Shown in pieces: positions 1 through 6,171 of a stretch of DNA of 6,837 nucleotides. Position numbers and translations under genes: made by a program. How positions within the stretch are numbered: the stretch's first letter is position 1; the number at the start of each line of letters is the position of its first letter. The stretch spans positions 1 through 6,837 of the forward strand of contig JANWIQ010000054.1 in the NCBI GenBank assembly GCA_025449795.1, read 5' to 3'. Under the pieces are notes generated by a model. That model searched no databases. It saw nothing but the letters and a program-made list of their open reading frames with translations, and had not been told where the DNA came from. This stretch comes from Minisyncoccota bacterium (lineage in GTDB: Bacteria > Patescibacteriota > Microgenomatia > Levybacterales > UBA12049).

Positions 1-7
1 AAATAAT

Positions 8-1480
8 CTATTTTAGTCTCTCATTAATATACCCTACCAGCTCTTCTATTTTTACTCGCTCTTGTTTGGCAGTATCCCTGTCGCGGACTGTTACTGCTTT
101 GTCTTCCAGACTATTAAAGTCTATAGTCACACAGAATGGCGTACCTACCTCATCCTGCGCCAGGTAACGCTTACCAATATTCCCTCTGTCATCCCACTGG
201 ACTTTACCATTGATATCATTTTGCAGCATTGCAAGTACTTCTTTTGCTTTCTCTGTAAGCTCTGGTTTATTTGCCAAAAGCGGAAATACCGCTACCTTTA
301 CCGGCGCGAGATGTGCAGGTAATGAAAGAACTACTCTAGCTTGCCCTGAGCCTGTCGAAGGGTCTTCTTCTTTGTATGCATCTACCAATACTGCAAGGAC
401 AAGACGATTGATACCAACAGCTGGCTCAATAACATGAGGCAATATCTTTTCATTTGTCTGTGGATCGGTAATGCTCAAATCTTTTTTAGAAAATTCTTGA
501 TGTTGGGTAAGGTCATAATTCGTCCTATACGCAAGCCCCCACAATTCCTTTATACCGAAAGGAAATTTATATTCCAGGTCTTCGGTCCTTTTACTATAAA
601 AAGACCGTTCCTCGTCCGTATGAGGTCTCCAGCGTAGATTTTCTTCTTTTATGCCCAGCTTCTTGGTGACAAAATGCCACATTATCTTTTTCCACTCTTC
701 AAATTTCTCTTCCCAATTGGTTTTATTTGGGTCAAAGAAATATTCTATTTCTCCTTGCTCAAACTCGATAGTCCTAAAAATAGAATTTCCTGGAGTAATT
801 TCATTTCTAAAAGATTTTCCAATTTGTGCAATACCAAATGGCAATCGTACTCTTGTGGAATTGACCACATTCTGGAAATTCACAAACATTCCTTGTGCTG
901 TTTCTCCACGAAGATATCCTGCCCCACCTTCTCCTTCAACTAAACCTAATTGGACCGGAAAAAGTTGGTTAAATTTACGCACTTTGGTCCAATCGTGTTC
1001 TGCACAATTTGGGCATTGAACATTAAACAACAGGATGAACTCGTCATATTTCTCTACCGACCATCCCTCAACTTTTCCTATTTCAAATGCTTTATCAAGT
1101 TCTTCTTTGGTCAATTTTTCCGATATATGAGCTTTCTTCCGAGCATCTTTATTCTTTTCTATCCAGTCCTCAATAAGGTGGTCTGCCCGAATTCGAAGTC
1201 TACAATTTTTGCAATCCACCATTGCATCGGCAAAGCTTGCCACATGACCTGATGCTTCCCAAATTCTATGATGGGAAATAATACTTGCATCCAGTCCCAC
1301 CATGTCTGCACGTTTTGTCACAAAAGTAAGCCACCAAAGATTTTTAATATTACGCAGTAACTCGACGCCCATAGGACCGTAGTCATAGGTATTGGCAAGA
1401 CCACCATAGAGGTCTGATCCAGGATAGAAAAATCCCCGGCGTTTTGCGAGCGCAACTATTTTGTCCATAGAGTTATCCAT
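8..1480 (-). CDS. glyS: Glycyl-tRNA synthetase, single-chain alpha2 type
   Basis: Class II aminoacyl-tRNA synthetase that charges tRNA-Gly with glycine in the cytoplasm. The 490 residues match the alpha2 (archaeal/eukaryotic/Gram-positive-like) enzyme, not the split GlyQ/GlyS tetramer. The N-terminus has the family stretch KRRGFFYPGSDLYGG (13-27). Two CxxC pairs (C90/C93 and C156/C159) flank a variable insert and may bind zinc. Class II motif 2 is FRNEI with R225 and E227, followed by FRTIEFEQGEIEYF (235-248). Motif 3 is the EPAVGINR segment ending at R359. The anticodon-binding domain runs from about 384 to 490. Residues 374-381 (PSTGSGQA), just before that domain, are encoded by a repeat and are not family sequence. 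The ATG at 1480 gives MDNSMDKIV; Met5 is an alternative start. The gene lies 37 bp downstream of recO and has its own possible promoter. Identification is very secure. Confidence 0.97.
   Translation of the reverse strand: MDNSMDKIVALAKRRGFFYPGSDLYGGLANTYDYGPMGVELLRNIKNLWWLTFVTKRADMVGLDASIISHHRIWEASGHVASFADAMVDCKNCRLRIRADHLIEDWIEKNKDARKKAHISEKLTKEELDKAFEIGKVEGWSVEKYDEFILLFNVQCPNCAEHDWTKVRKFNQLFPVQLGLVEGEGGAGYLRGETAQGMFVNFQNVVNSTRVRLPFGIAQIGKSFRNEITPGNSIFRTIEFEQGEIEYFFDPNKTNWEEKFEEWKKIMWHFVTKKLGIKEENLRWRPHTDEERSFYSKRTEDLEYKFPFGIKELWGLAYRTNYDLTQHQEFSKKDLSITDPQTNEKILPHVIEPAVGINRLVLAVLVDAYKEEDPSTGSGQARVVLSLPAHLAPVKVAVFPLLANKPELTEKAKEVLAMLQNDINGKVQWDDRGNIGKRYLAQDEVGTPFCVTIDFNSLEDKAVTVRDRDTAKQERVKIEELVGYINERLK
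338..364 (-). repeat. GC-rich dispersed repeat inserted in frame in glyS
   Basis: The minus strand reads GACCCTTCGACAGG followed by CTCAGGGCAAGC. It has short complementary ends (CCCT/AGGG) and is much richer in GC than its surroundings. It encodes PSTGSGQA, residues 374-381, between motif 3 and the anticodon-binding domain, where the family normally runs directly from an acidic loop (here YKEED) into RVVLSLPAHLAP. From memory, this CTTCGACAGGCTCAGG-type word is dispersed in many environmental bacterial genomes, including CPR bacteria. I cannot confirm the copy number here. The length is about 24 bp, a multiple of three, so the frame is kept. Confidence 0.75.
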
Positions 1481-1486
1481 ATTAGT

Positions 1487-1495
1487 ATGATAGCA
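1487..1495 (-). promoter_or_regulatory. Possible extended -10 promoter of glyS
   Basis: The minus strand carries TGCTATCAT, an extended -10 (TGn plus TATCAT, five of six matches to TATAAT). A weak TTCCAT lies 17 nt upstream as a possible -35. Transcription would begin around 1480-1481, at the first base of the glyS ATG, so the message would be leaderless or nearly so. The whole recO-glyS gap is only 37 bp. Read-through from recO is equally possible. Confidence 0.35.
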
Positions 1496-1517
1496 AATGT
1501 AGGTAGATTATGGAAGG

Positions 1518-2063
1518 TTAAACAAGTCTTTGCAGGATTTGGCGGGATTTAAGTTTTCGCTCAAGAATATTTTCTATATAATAGGAAGCTTTTGCGCCAC
1601 GCAGGTCGTGTGTTCCCTCGGAATAATACCCAAGAAGCGTCAGAAGTTGTACTTCAAATGTATGAATTTGCACAGAGGGATTTTCATCTTCTGTTAATTT
1701 TTCAAGCATTTGTTCTAAAAGAGCAAAGATTGCTTCATTTTCTTGGTTTTCAGGACAAAGCCCATCAACAAGCTCGCAAATATGGTAGGCAAGCCCTACT
1801 TTATGTAGATCTGTTTTTATCTCGTTGAATTGTTTTATGGCAACAGCTTCCGTAAGAAGAGGCATTCCCGAACCTTTATACACAGTGAGGGTTGTTTTGT
1901 TCAGTGGTTCGATATGCGATGCGCGCTTACTTGCAACTTTTCTTACCCCCTTTGCTTTTACCTGCATTTTTCCCATTTCCCGGGTAAAGACAGTAAGAAT
2001 TCTATCAGCTTCTCCAATATTTTTTCTTTTGAGGATAATTCCCTGGACCGTAAAGGTACGCAT
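1518..2063 (-). CDS. recO: DNA repair protein RecO, short form
   Basis: RecO is the recombination mediator of the RecFOR pathway. It binds single-stranded DNA and SSB and helps load RecA at gaps. The N-terminal OB fold is clear: GIILKRKNIGEADRILTVFT (8-27) and GKMQVKAKGVRK (31-42), the usual RecO signature. The helical part follows (HICELVDGLCPENQENEAIF, 94-113, then HTFEVQLLTLLGY, 134-146). After LLGY most RecO proteins carry a four-cysteine zinc motif and more helices, ending at about 240 residues. Here the protein is 181 residues, has no such cysteines and ends in a basic helix (ILERKLKSRQILQRLV). The reading frame is clean, so this looks like a natural short form rather than a broken gene. 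The ATG at 2063 starts exactly where the family does. No Shine-Dalgarno sequence is visible before it. Confidence 0.9.
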   Translation of the reverse strand: MRTFTVQGIILKRKNIGEADRILTVFTREMGKMQVKAKGVRKVASKRASHIEPLNKTTLTVYKGSGMPLLTEAVAIKQFNEIKTDLHKVGLAYHICELVDGLCPENQENEAIFALLEQMLEKLTEDENPSVQIHTFEVQLLTLLGYYSEGTHDLRGAKASYYIENILERKLKSRQILQRLV

Positions 2064-2073
2064 AAAAATTAAA

Positions 2074-2155
2074 GTACCAAATGGGCAAGAAGAGCCAAAA
2101 GTACCAAATGTAGTATATCACATGGCCCCTTTGGAACCTTTGCATCCTTTGGCTC
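2074..2155. repeat. Facing arrays of 9-bp units in the recO upstream gap
   Basis: On the minus strand, 2128-2154 is three 9-bp units (AGCCAAAGG, ATGCAAAGG, TTCCAAAGG). After an 18-bp spacer, 2074-2109 holds four more (ATTTGGTAC, TTTTGGCTC, TTCTTGCCC, ATTTGGTAC), the first and last identical. The two arrays are partly complementary. GAGCCAAA at 2148-2155 pairs perfectly with TTTGGCTC at 2092-2099, and the pairing continues imperfectly inward (about 14 of 19 positions). The arrays fill nearly all of the gap and overlap the TGA stop of the DUF4012 gene. Confidence 0.65.
2112..2120 (-). promoter_or_regulatory. Possible extended -10 promoter of recO
   Basis: The minus strand reads TGATATACT, an extended -10 with five of six matches to TATAAT. 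The -35 is weak (TTCCAA at 15 nt spacing). A start near 2105 would leave a leader of about 40 nt before the recO ATG at 2063. The element falls between the two facing 9-bp arrays at 2074-2109 and 2128-2154, so it would sit in the loop if they paired. Confidence 0.3.
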
Positions 2156-4091
2156 AATGCACGTTAAGTTTGAGTGTTTGGTCTGAGAGTAGTGGGAATG
2201 ACTGGACTTGGCTGCCACCTACGGAAATCGTGTACTGATTATTGTATGTGCCAGGTTGTTTTTGGATCATAAGTGGTAATGGCGATCCACTTGCCACTTT
2301 GAATGGTAATGTATACGTAATAGTAAATGTTGCGGTCCCAAGTGGACGCACCGTGAGAAATCCTTCAAATACTGTCTTTCCAATTTCGTTATAACTTGTC
2401 ATTTTTACCTCACTACCTTGGCTGCTTATAATTTTACTCCCTTGTGGGACATAGATTCTCAGCCAGTCCCGCTGAACGGCGTTAAGACACAGATTTCCAT
2501 GCTCCAAATTACAATCCGATGGAGCATACGGATTTTTGTAGGAAATCGTAACTGTTTTTTGGATAGTTCCATCACCCTGGACTGCGTAATTTTGCGCTAC
2601 TCCCTCGGTTAAGAAAAGGTTGGCCTTTGCCCCACCAAAATTTGTATCATTTATATGTAGGTAGTCTCCATCAAACGGAAGGATTTGGCCTGTTGCATTT
2701 AATGAAGCAAGTCCGCTTTGGGCATCGGTATTATAGACATCAAAAAGAATATGCTTTTGGGCAATATCACCAATCATTCCCTGAAAAAGTGGTCCCCAAT
2801 ATAACTTTGGCGAGGAGGAAAATGCTTTTTGCATAATTGCATACATCAAATCTCCTATAATGCCTTTTCTATTGCTTCTCTGAAATTCAACGGGCTGGTC
2901 TGTTATTGCTTCTAATTGATAAATTACTTGCGGACAATTACATCGAGGGTCAGTTTGCGTAGTAAATGTTGACCCATCTACCGTTATATCTCCCAGAATT
3001 TTCATAGAATCTACCAATACGCTTGTATCTATCGCAATGATACCGTCAACCGGAGTATACCCTCCTGCTGTTTTGTATAATTTATTAAAGGTATTCATAG
3101 AGACGACAAAATCCGGAGACAAATTCGTATCACGTAAATTCAATTGTGGCACTTTTGGTAAATACAACAAGATTGGTCGAGGTGCAACCGGTTTAGAAGG
3201 TACGGTAGCGTCAAGGCTGTAAATATCGCTCGATGTATCTACGTGAATGGCCCCATGCGTTAAACTAAAAATTGCATATGCTGTAATAAACCCTCCTGTT
3301 GGCCTTAGCTCCTTGTCATTTTGGAAAAGAATGAGATACTTTTTTTGCGTTGGCTCGCCCAACAAGCTTGGCAGTACTTTTATAAGAGGCTTTGCCTGAG
3401 AAACAAATGTTGCTCCCTGGTCGGTAACTGTTCTTAATTGTGTCAACTGCGTTCTTACTTTATCTCCACCAAAAAGCGATGGGTAGTGATTGGGGTCTAC
3501 TTTATCTATTTCTGCACGGGCAAGTGTTAATTGCTGCTCTATTTCATCTATTTTGGGAGTTACTTTACTCATCGTAGTCACGGCAAGTTCGATACGCTGT
3601 TGCGCAGTCCCACCTGAGAAGCTATGTCCTCCTTTAAGTCCTAAAACATCTGCATATGGCTTGACTGCTTCTACAAAAATTTGCCCTGCATTAAGACCAT
3701 ATACTCCTGCTTGTAATAAGTGTTCGGCATCCGAATAATAAAAGTTAAAAGGGGGGATAAATTTGAGGTATACCATTCCCTGTAAATCTTTTTGTGTTTG
3801 TGTTAAATCTGATTGGGTTTTTGCTAACTCATCGGAAGCAATTTGAATATTTTCTGTTTTTAGGCCATACAACGCAGCTTGGGCGTCTGTCTGGGTGAGT
3901 TTTGCCTGAGTATATGCTTTCTTTACCGGTAGAAATATCCCAAATACACCAAATAATACAACTACTACAATTATCGCTGCAAGGATAGTACTATTTCTGG
4001 GAGAAAGATGAAGACGAAATTTTCTTTTTTGCGGCATAGGTTGGGAAGGTGTATTAGGAGTATCCAAATTCAGTTTTGTAAAACCTTCCAT
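2154..4091 (-). CDS. DUF4012 domain protein, membrane anchored
   Basis: Large protein of unknown biochemical function, 645 residues. A basic N-terminus (QKRKFRLHLSPR, 21-32) precedes one transmembrane helix (about 36-55), so the rest is probably outside the cytoplasmic membrane. A polar, probably helical or coiled-coil stretch covers about 58-105 and again 178-245. The DUF4012 hallmark is KKYLILFQNDKELRPTGGFI (250-269), followed by RDTNLSPDF (320-328) and the DGIIAIDT segment (349-356). The C-terminal part (about 500-645) looks beta-rich, with repeated threonine-rich strands. C384/C386 (CNC) and C527/C535 are the notable cysteines. DUF4012 proteins commonly occur beside polysaccharide genes in CPR bacteria and Actinobacteria, which fits the sugar transferase upstream. 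A role in handling or attaching surface glycan is inference only. The start may be the ATG at 4091 or Met19 at 4037. Confidence 0.88.
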   Translation of the reverse strand: MEGFTKLNLDTPNTPSQPMPQKRKFRLHLSPRNSTILAAIIVVVVLFGVFGIFLPVKKAYTQAKLTQTDAQAALYGLKTENIQIASDELAKTQSDLTQTQKDLQGMVYLKFIPPFNFYYSDAEHLLQAGVYGLNAGQIFVEAVKPYADVLGLKGGHSFSGGTAQQRIELAVTTMSKVTPKIDEIEQQLTLARAEIDKVDPNHYPSLFGGDKVRTQLTQLRTVTDQGATFVSQAKPLIKVLPSLLGEPTQKKYLILFQNDKELRPTGGFITAYAIFSLTHGAIHVDTSSDIYSLDATVPSKPVAPRPILLYLPKVPQLNLRDTNLSPDFVVSMNTFNKLYKTAGGYTPVDGIIAIDTSVLVDSMKILGDITVDGSTFTTQTDPRCNCPQVIYQLEAITDQPVEFQRSNRKGIIGDLMYAIMQKAFSSSPKLYWGPLFQGMIGDIAQKHILFDVYNTDAQSGLASLNATGQILPFDGDYLHINDTNFGGAKANLFLTEGVAQNYAVQGDGTIQKTVTISYKNPYAPSDCNLEHGNLCLNAVQRDWLRIYVPQGSKIISSQGSEVKMTSYNEIGKTVFEGFLTVRPLGTATFTITYTLPFKVASGSPLPLMIQKQPGTYNNQYTISVGGSQVQSFPLLSDQTLKLNVH

Positions 4092-4098
4092 ACCAATT

Positions 4099-4128
4099 AT
4101 AATACGAGACTTTCTGCTAGTATGTCAA
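4099..4128 (-). promoter_or_regulatory. Promoter of the DUF4012 gene, predicted leaderless
   Basis: The minus strand has a perfect -35 TTGACA (4123-4128), 18 nt of spacer, and TATTAT (4099-4104) as -10. An overlapping TATAAT (4096-4101) would be 21 nt away. This is the best promoter in the window. The start would fall at about 4092, one base from the ATG at 4091, so the mRNA would be leaderless. If translation instead begins at Met19 (4037), the leader would be about 55 nt. Confidence 0.65.
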
Positions 4129-4130
4129 TG

Positions 4131-4140
4131 CTTTTAAAAG
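4131..4140. repeat. Perfect 10-bp palindrome next to the -35
   Basis: CTTTTAAAAG is a perfect palindrome ending two bases upstream of the TTGACA -35. It could be an operator half, an AT-rich UP-like element or chance. It is too short to decide. Confidence 0.3.
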
Positions 4141-4157
4141 CAAACCAATTCATTTAT

Positions 4158-4275
4158 TATCCAGAAAATCCCAAGATACAAATCCTAAGCAACAAATAAA
4201 TACCAAAAAACAAATATTAAATTTTGGGAATTGGAGCTTATTTGAGATTTGAAATTGTGATTTGGAACTTGGCTA
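4158..4275. repeat. MITE-like imperfect hairpin of 7-bp units
   Basis: This AT-rich element fills most of the gap between the DUF4012 promoter and the sugar transferase stop. Its left half has heptads such as AAAATCC (4165), CAAATCC (4179) and CAAATAA (4193). The right half is complementary: TTGGGAA (4224), TTGGAGC (4231), TTTGAGA (4241), TTTGAAA (4248), TTGGAAC (4262). Outer arms 4171-4184 and 4259-4272 pair at 12 of 14 positions, and inner arms 4193-4206 and 4231-4244 at 11 of 14. The outer arm ends at 4272, directly beside the TAG stop at 4273-4275. No open frame or transposase is present. Similar caaat/atttg hairpins are, from memory, common in gaps of CPR genomes. Confidence 0.65.
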
Positions 4276-4938
4276 GAGGGCGCCTTTTGCGGATAGCATT
4301 GCCCAAGGAGTTTTTGCAACAATCCCTAAATCGTATAAAATTGATCTTTTTTTTACATAATGGGCATCCATAGCAATTCGTTTGTCAAAATTAATTTCCG
4401 ATCTACCAGATACTTGCCAAAATCCTGTAAGCCCTGGCTTTACTGAAAGCACAACTTTTACTGCATCTTTCGTGTGGGGATATTTTTTTTGCTGTTCGCG
4501 CAGTTCATCGGGGTAATATGCACGAGGACCTACCAAACTCATATCTCCCATAAGAATATTCATAAATTGTGGCACTTCGTCCAAAGAATATTTTCTGATG
4601 AATTTACCAACACTGGTAATGCGTGGATCATTTTTAAGCTTATAACTGCCTTTCTTATATTCCGCAAGCAGTGTAGTGAATTCGGGATTTTCCCGCAATA
4701 TTTCATGCGCATTTTGTACCATAGATCGAAATTTATACATCTTAAATAATTTTCCTCCTTTACCAACCCGCTCGGGTGTATCAGCCAGTACAGGTCCCGA
4801 AGAATCAATTTTAATTGCAAGCGTAACAAGAAGAATAATGGGTGAAAATAGGATAAGCAGGAGCAAGGAAAAAAATATATCAAAAAATCTCTTGAGAATT
4901 TCGTAGAAAATGTTTTTTTTAATTTCTGTGTATGGCAT
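4273..4938 (-). CDS. Sugar-phosphate transferase (monotopic PGT, PF02397 type)
   Basis: Phosphoglycosyl transferase that moves a sugar phosphate from a nucleotide sugar to undecaprenyl phosphate at the inner face of the membrane, the first committed step of a surface glycan. At 221 residues it is the minimal catalytic form (PglC-like), without the N-terminal multi-helix domain of WbaP/WcaJ enzymes. KRFFDIFFSLLLLILFSP (16-33) is the re-entrant membrane helix, with the Ser32-Pro33 break seen in this family. Next come KMYKFRSM (66-73), the catalytic Asp-Glu pair in SLDEVPQ (D120, E121), MSLVGPRA (133-140), KPGLTGFWQVSGRS (167-180) and the usual C-terminal aromatic and glycine-rich tail. The sugar cannot be told from sequence. 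The gene starts 11 bp after the guanylyltransferase stop, so the two are almost certainly cotranscribed. No Shine-Dalgarno sequence is seen. Confidence 0.94.
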   Translation of the reverse strand: MPYTEIKKNIFYEILKRFFDIFFSLLLLILFSPIILLVTLAIKIDSSGPVLADTPERVGKGGKLFKMYKFRSMVQNAHEILRENPEFTTLLAEYKKGSYKLKNDPRITSVGKFIRKYSLDEVPQFMNILMGDMSLVGPRAYYPDELREQQKKYPHTKDAVKVVLSVKPGLTGFWQVSGRSEINFDKRIAMDAHYVKKRSILYDLGIVAKTPWAMLSAKGAL

Positions 4939-4949
4939 ACAGTGTAGGA

Positions 4950-6032
4950 TTAGGCGAGATGCTCGTGCTCTGTCCCTTCTAATTTTTCAACAAATTTTTT
5001 CACTTTTGAAACAGACTTTTTCGGCGCAACTAAAATAACATCTGTCGTATTTACCACAATAAAATCTTCTAAATTAATTCCCACAACAAGCTGCTTCCCA
5101 AAATTATAGACCAGGCTATCCCGAGAATCTTCAAGTTTTACGTCTCCCTTGGTAATATTTTCTTCTTCATTTATTGCAAGTGCTTCCTTGAGTGCTTCCC
5201 ATGCACCAATATCGCTCCACTCAATATTTTCCGAAATAACATACGCATCTTCAGGATTCAGGTTTTCCAGTATTGCATTATCAAAATTAATCTCTTCTAG
5301 CGTTGGATATATCTTGGTCAATGTTTCCTCAAATGCGCTACTTCCCCATGTTGCGGCAATTTTTGCAATTCCTTCAGAAAGCTGGGGACAAAACTTTTGG
5401 TATTGCTCCCAAAGAAACTTCGGCGTTGTCACAAAATAGCCTAAATTCCATGCATGCTTTCCGCTGGTCAAATATGCTTCTGCAGTGGGTTTGTCTGGCC
5501 GGTATTTAAAATTATTAAATGCAAAAAAAGAAATGGCATTTTTTTCAAATTCCTTTTCCCCATGCCCAATCCACCCCAAATTTTGGTTTGCAAATCGTGG
5601 CTTTTGCGATACAAAAACAATTTTATTTGGGTTTTCTCTTACCGCTTCTCCTGCTGTCCGAAGAATATTTCTAAAATGTTCCTCTTTTTTTACTAAGTGG
5701 TCACTCCACAAAATTGCCATTGGTTCGGTATCTTTTTCCTTTGCGAGAATCGCTGTCATAAGTCCAACCGCAGGACCTACATCCCTTCTCACAGGTTCAC
5801 CAACAACGTGACTTTCTGTCATCTTAGGCAATTGCTCACGAACAATTCCAACGTACTGGCTTCCCGTTGCAACGTAGACATTTTCCCACGAAAAATCCGG
5901 CTGAAGACGCAGCGCCGCAAGCTGCAAAGTAGATGTATCCCCTAATATTTTCTCGAATTGCTTTGGGGTATTTTTTCTAGAAAGTGGCCAGAGTCTCGAA
6001 CCTATTCCTCCTGCAAAAATGACTATATTCAT
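4950..6032 (-). CDS. manC: Mannose-1-phosphate guanylyltransferase
   Basis: Makes GDP-mannose from mannose-1-phosphate and GTP in the cytoplasm, the donor for mannosyl and derived sugars in surface glycans. The nucleotidyltransferase signature is at the N-terminus: FAGGIGSRLWPLSRKNTPKQF (6-26 from the ATG at 6032). VGEPVRRDVGPAVGL (77-91), the WSDH metal/nucleotide segment (109-112), NFDNAILEN (249-257) and EWSDIGAWEAL (271-281) follow in family order. At 360 residues it is the single-domain type and lacks the fused C-terminal phosphomannose isomerase cupin of long ManC/AlgA proteins, so fructose-6-phosphate isomerisation must be done elsewhere. I choose the ATG at 6032. A TTG at 6047 is in frame, but it lies inside the heptad repeat and would add five non-family residues. 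The gene is followed closely by the sugar transferase. Confidence 0.94.
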   Translation of the reverse strand: MNIVIFAGGIGSRLWPLSRKNTPKQFEKILGDTSTLQLAALRLQPDFSWENVYVATGSQYVGIVREQLPKMTESHVVGEPVRRDVGPAVGLMTAILAKEKDTEPMAILWSDHLVKKEEHFRNILRTAGEAVRENPNKIVFVSQKPRFANQNLGWIGHGEKEFEKNAISFFAFNNFKYRPDKPTAEAYLTSGKHAWNLGYFVTTPKFLWEQYQKFCPQLSEGIAKIAATWGSSAFEETLTKIYPTLEEINFDNAILENLNPEDAYVISENIEWSDIGAWEALKEALAINEEENITKGDVKLEDSRDSLVYNFGKQLVVGINLEDFIVVNTTDVILVAPKKSVSKVKKFVEKLEGTEHEHLA

Positions 6033-6042
6033 ATATTTAAAT

Positions 6043-6091
6043 CTCAAATCTCAAAACTCAAATCTCAAAACTCAAATCTCAAAACTCAAAT
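6043..6091. repeat. Seven tandem 7-bp units, alternating two types
   Basis: On the plus strand CTCAAAT and CTCAAAA alternate perfectly for seven units (49 bp), equal to 3.5 copies of a 14-bp unit. The array begins 11 bp upstream of the manC ATG, where a ribosome-binding site or promoter would be expected. On the minus strand each CTCAAAT-CTCAAAA pair reads TTTTGAGATTTGAG. Confidence 0.9.
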
Positions 6092-6132
6092 AAATTCCAG
6101 ATCCCCAAACTCTTGTATTATTTTTCTCAAAG

Positions 6133-6169
6133 TTTTTTGATTTTTGAGATTTGTTATTTACAATTTAGA
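6133..6169. repeat. Complementary 7-bp array beside the glycosyltransferase stop
   Basis: On the plus strand this reads in heptads TTTTGAG (6142), ATTTGTT (6149), ATTTACA (6156), ATTTAGA (6163), preceded by TTTTTTGA. TTTTGAGATTTG at 6142-6153 is the exact complement of CAAATCTCAAAA, found three times in the facing array (6045-6056, 6059-6070, 6073-6084). The gap can therefore fold into a 12-bp-stem hairpin in three registers. The array ends three bases before the glycosyltransferase TAA stop (6172-6174). Confidence 0.65.
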
Positions 6170-6171
6170 CA

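Noticed and set aside
62..1252. Several plus-strand open frames opposite glyS, one containing the peptide CPEPVEG
   Set aside because: They overlap a well-conserved gene completely and show no family features. CPEPVEG is the reverse reading of the inserted repeat.
2092..2155. Intrinsic terminator after the DUF4012 gene
   Set aside because: The stem is interrupted, the loop is long and the following T-rich stretch (TTCTTG) is poor, so it is listed as a repeat with possible regulatory effect.
1592..2238. Plus-strand open frames opposite recO and the end of the DUF4012 gene
   Set aside because: Antisense shadows of conserved coding sequence with no recognisable domains.
4560..4883. Second minus-strand frame of 107 codons within the sugar transferase
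   Set aside because: It is a frame-shifted reading of the catalytic region, whose motifs all lie in the 4273-4938 frame.
6033..6047. TTG start extending the guanylyltransferase by five residues
   Set aside because: The codons lie in the heptad array. The ATG at 6032 begins at the family N-terminus just before the nucleotide-binding glycines.
6033..6082. TTGAGA words in the heptad array as -35 elements of a manC promoter
   Set aside because: They match five of six -35 bases, but none lies 16-19 nt from an acceptable -10, so they are probably a by-product of the repeat.
6043..6091. CRISPR array
   Set aside because: Units are 7 bp with no spacers and no cas genes are nearby.
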